Positions 60,431-64,000 of a stretch of DNA of 64,000 bases are shown in pieces. This DNA is from Lateolabrax maculatus (Eukaryota > Chordata > Actinopteri > Acropomatiformes > Lateolabracidae), in contig CM062197.1 in NCBI GenBank assembly GCA_031216445.1, positions 26,376,001-26,440,000 on the forward strand, read 5' to 3'. The notes beneath the pieces are model-generated. The model saw nothing but the letters and a program-made list of their open reading frames with translations. It was not told the origin of the DNA and ran no database searches. The translations under genes were made by a program, and so were the position numbers. How positions within the stretch are numbered: position 1 is the stretch's first letter; each line of letters starts with the position of its first letter.

Positions 60431-63197
60431 GTGAGTGAGATAGCTAAAGTATTTACTGAGAATAATGTATTCCTGAAATTCACTTCTACTAGGGGGTCAT
60501 TGTCAACCACTAGCAAGCGAACATCATACATTTGAAAAGAATTCTCAGTGGTGACGCCTATTGAGTTTGTCCTAAAAAATGACAGGCAGACAGTTGTGTA
60601 TATCCCCATACTAAAAATGCTGCAGACATTACTAAACAATGGAGAAATTTTAGATAAGGCCATGTCATCTGAGACAAATTTGTCACAAGGATACAGATCT
60701 CACAGGGATGGTTACCGGTTTAAAGACAATTCTCTCTTGACAGAGGAAGAATTCAGGATTGCTCTTTTCTTGTACATAGATGATTTTGAGGTGGCTAAGC
60801 CCTTGGGAACCTCCAGAAAGAAACACAAGCTGCCATCTACTGGGTACTTGGAAATCTACACCCTAAATATCGCTCCTCTCTTCATTCCATTCAGCTTGCT
60901 CTACTCATCATCGCTGAAGATGATATCAGGAAGTTGACTTTAAATGAGAGACCACAGTCTATTGAAGAATTAAAAGTGCAACTGGTAGATAAACTGTCAC
61001 TGCAGTATGACTTTAAACTGCAGTATGAAGATCAAGACTTCCATAATGCCCTCTGCAATTTGACTGAAATAACTGATTTACCTGAAAGAGCTACGCTCAA
61101 AATCATCCCTCTTGTGACTCTCCATTTAACCGCATTGTCATCACCCACCACAACATCAGACACTGAGTGCAGCACAGCAGACACTGAGATCCTGTCGACA
61201 GGAAGAGCATCACCATCGCTAAGACAACAGTGGCCAGATTTCTTTGACATACCCAATTTCTCAGTTGATGTTGACTATAGACTCAGACAGGCAGATCTTG
61301 CCTTTATGAAGGATGGAACACGTATGACTCTACCACGAGATATGAAGCATGACATACTAGAAAAGCTTGCTGAGACGATGTACAGTTTCAAGGCTTACCC
61401 TAAAGATGATGACTTCAGCAGTGTTGCAAAAGCACTAATTAGCAAACACCCCTGCCTCACTGAGCCTGGACCACACAGATGGTATGGCTGGAAAAACAGC
61501 CTTAAATTATCGCACAAAGCTTCAAAAAGCTGGATGTGAGGATGTAGCAATCAATGGAGGCAAAAGAAGTAAAGGCAACCCAGAAGGAGAATCCTCAAGC
61601 AAGAATATCAAACGGCCAAAAAGAGGTGAAGCAAACTACCTACCTAACTTACCTGAAGGACATGATGAAACAAGCCTTGAAAATGCCAGAAAGGTTCTCG
61701 TGGAAGAAATGAAGAAGAAACAACCCAATGGCACTCTCATCTCACAAATGATGGACCAATCATTCCCACTACGCAGACAAGAAATTGTAGAAAAGGAACC
61801 TGCTGTACAGAACATTGTTGAACGATGGCCAGCACTCTTCACAGACAGGTAAACTATTTTTGTTCTCAACCAATAAAATAATGCCTATCAAAAAGAAATT
61901 CAAGGTGTGTGGCTAGAAATCCAAACACACTTGTTGGAATGTTAACACTTCTGCCATCTCTCCATCCCTACCCACCCCTCTCTCTACTTTTCAGGTGTTT
62001 GCTGAGTTCAACAGAATCGCAAGTAAGAATCTTGAGGGAGACTTCTTTGAGGCTCTGGACCAGTATACCCCACGTTTCATTGAACTTTTCAAAACAAGAA
62101 GGGGAACTGTTGGCCAGAAGCTCAGTGAGCTGATGCAGCACATGAGCTGGATGGTAAGTAGGTTAATTTTGCTTTTGATCTGTGTGATAGTTCATCAATC
62201 AAGTTCTAAATGAGATGATCCAGCCCAACCTATTCTATTTCCTGTCTGACTTGTGCTTGTGCCTTGCAAATTACTCTGTTAACTGGTCTTTTCTCTCTCT
62301 GTGTATCATTAGACACCAGACGTGACAGTACTTCGCTCTGTTGTCCTCAAAGGCATTCCTATTTTACTTGGTGACGACTCCAGTGAATTCTTCAAGACAT
62401 GCTCTGTAAGTACTTGCACATAAGAAAAAGTTTGGTCTGCATTAAAATAGAACTATATCTGTGCTGACATAGAAGATGTAATTTTATCTGCACAATATAC
62501 AATATACATTTTGTACAGTGATTGATGTATTTTGTATGGCAATTCCTCCACAGCTAATCTGAGAGGTATTTAAACAGCCAGTAAATAAAAATGAAATTTG
62601 CCACATAAACGTTGTACACATTAATTAATTGTAAATCTAAGGAGCAGGAGTCCAGGCTGAAAAGTCAGTGTCACTGTTTAAGAATATATGGACCTTGTGG
62701 ACCATAGCTTTAGTTTAATCATACCACATTTATTTTGTTGGTTATATTGTAACAATCCAGTGTGAACACATATTTAAAACCATATTCCCTAGCAAATGCT
62801 TTCAACATTAAAAATGAATGTTTAGAAGAGCATAAATTGCCATGCTGAAGAATGTGTGTGTGTGTCTTTGTAGGGTACAGCGAGAGACGAGGCCCTAGAA
62901 TGCACTGTCGGTGTGCTGACAGTTGTCAGTGAAGATAATCCTCATGAGGGTCCAAGTTCAGTAGACCTCCAGCCCATCTCCACTGCCATCATTCTGGAGG
63001 GAGGTATCATCATGGATCATATAAAAAAACTTGCCTCAGGCAGTTTGTCTGTTATTTGGGCTTACATATGCTTTGCATTTGGATTACCCAAAATGCATGG
63101 CAAATACACTCAACTTCATTCAGACTGTGATGCTTGGACTGGGAAAGCAAACCTCCCACCAAAACTGTTAACTTTGAAGAACAGTCTACTGGGTTAG
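60431..63197 (+). pseudogene. ORF1 tail fused to PB1/SAMD3-like ORF2, unit 10
   Basis: Open stretches 60548-60937, 60934-61539 and 61484-61852. Exons 61995-62153, 62313-62405 and 62874-63197 (GKAN allele). Confidence 0.85.
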
Positions 63198-64000
63198 ACC
63201 AGTAAAGAGCCATCAGCTGTCAGATAGCACTTTGTAAATTATGCAGCAGTTAATGTTCTCCTGTTATCAGAGAAAGTTTTATGCTTTCATGCAACTGAGC
63301 TGGCTTGTTTATGATCTCAAAAAAAAAAAAAATTCTATTAAAGTGTACCATGTTATGCTAGTATGCTAATGGTGGAAATAGCGCCACCTTGTGTTGCAAA
63401 GAGTTGTTAGATAATGTTGTCAGAAAGGAACCTAGCAAGGTTGACCTGTTTACATTTGTGTTTTGGGAAAACTTTTAATTATAGTAGTTATAATGTAGTA
63501 CAAATACAAAACCCAAGGAGTGATGTTTTTCTGTGTTGGTTTAAACCTTGGACTGATGCTCGCTTTGGGACACAAAAGCATTTGTTGTACTTTCAGTTTT
63601 GATCAGAAATGCAATGATTTTGCATGCACTGAAGTCCTGTAATTATCAGGTGTTTACCTGTTTAATATTGTGAGACTGTTACATGCATAGAATTAGCTCA
63701 CAAAAATGTGGTTTTATTTTTGCCATGTCCATGTCATGTTCTACAGTCAAATCAAACCACAAGTTTGTTGTTTAGCTGCTGTTTTGTACTTGAATGTACA
63801 AGAAAGTGATACTTGGGAACAGAACACTTGAGGCTGAATAATAGATTTAATGCATATTGTTATTACAATAGCCTAACAGACATAGATCACACTATGAGCA
63901 ATTTTACAACTAGCTTTAAAATACATTAAATATGACAAGAGGATAGAGAACAGTAATTTTATTGTTTATTGTAAGGTTATTACATGAGTGATAAAACACA

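Larger units (their letters stand above)
1..64000 (+). repeat. Tandem array of ERV/DNA-transposon chimeric units (9 short + 1 long)
   Basis: The same series of landmarks recurs head to tail. The reverse transcriptase YVDD fragment begins at 268, 6138, 12012, 17886, 23765, 29650, 35526, 41430, 52780 and 58695, giving periods of 5870, 5874, 5874, 5879, 5885, 5876, 5904, 11350 and 5915 bp. Copies differ only by scattered SNPs, homopolymer and TA-tract lengths and a few small indels. Unit 8 is long because it retains 5.49 kb deleted from the others. The array enters and leaves the window, so total copy number is unknown. An assembly effect on copy number cannot be excluded, but copy-specific variants argue against a simple duplicated contig. 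Confidence 0.97.
58428..64000 (+). repeat. Array unit 10 (short, truncated by window end)
   Basis: Contains ERV piece 58633-59552, pseudogene 59673-63197 and part of the 3' region (63198-64000). Nearly identical to unit 9, including tract structure. It has GCAATTTTACAACT near 63899 where units 8 and 9 have G. Confidence 0.95.

Noticed and set aside
1..64000. CRISPR array or prokaryotic defence island
   Set aside because: Repeats are kilobases long with spliced eukaryotic features; there are no short repeat-spacer structures, operons or Shine-Dalgarno sites.

Overview
Vertebrate, almost certainly teleost (probably percomorph) genomic DNA. There is no bacterial-style gene organisation. GT-AG introns, a gamma/epsilon-like endogenous retrovirus (ERV), a LINE reverse transcriptase fragment typical of fish, a widespread teleost interspersed repeat and long TA microsatellites are all present. 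Everything readable as coding is on the + strand and appears decayed.

The window is a head-to-tail tandem array. Nine short units of about 5.87-5.92 kb (units 1-7, 9 and 10; the last is cut by the window edge) surround one long unit of 11.35 kb (unit 8, 41162-52512). Each short unit holds, in order: (i) the right end of a DNA-transposon-like element, closing with CAGTG; (ii) about 0.9 kb of ERV pol (reverse transcriptase from the YVDD box, RNase H C-terminus, a TA microsatellite, integrase N-terminus); (iii) a deletion junction; (iv) a multi-exon pseudogene. The pseudogene consists of a four-C2H2-finger N-terminal region, a PB1-like domain, a region like the multicopy fish proteins annotated 'SAMD3-like', three introns and a long 3' region.

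Unit 8 explains the others because it keeps 5,486 bp that every short unit lacks (about 42233-47718): the rest of integrase, one LTR, a LINE fragment, the 5' half of ERV pol, the left end of the transposon-like element, and a promoter with two candidate 5' exons. In unit 8 the block 45324-52717 (7,394 bp) begins CACTGTAAA and ends TTTACAGTG. It is flanked on both sides by AGTA and interrupts the ERV reverse transcriptase. I read this as a CACTA/EnSpm-like element that carries the zinc-finger/PB1/SAMD3-like gene and landed in an ERV. The ERV halves lie in swapped order around a single LTR, as expected if the ERV-plus-element locus was tandemly duplicated by LTR-LTR recombination. A later 5.5 kb deletion removed the promoter and the left end, and the resulting promoterless monomer was amplified.

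All copies share the same premature stops and frameshifts, so amplification started from an already dead gene. Copy-specific SNPs, a 1-bp deletion in finger 2 (units 1-3, 9, 10) and TA-tract lengths form a mosaic across the array, suggesting unequal exchange or gene conversion. Only unit 8 retains a recognisable promoter.
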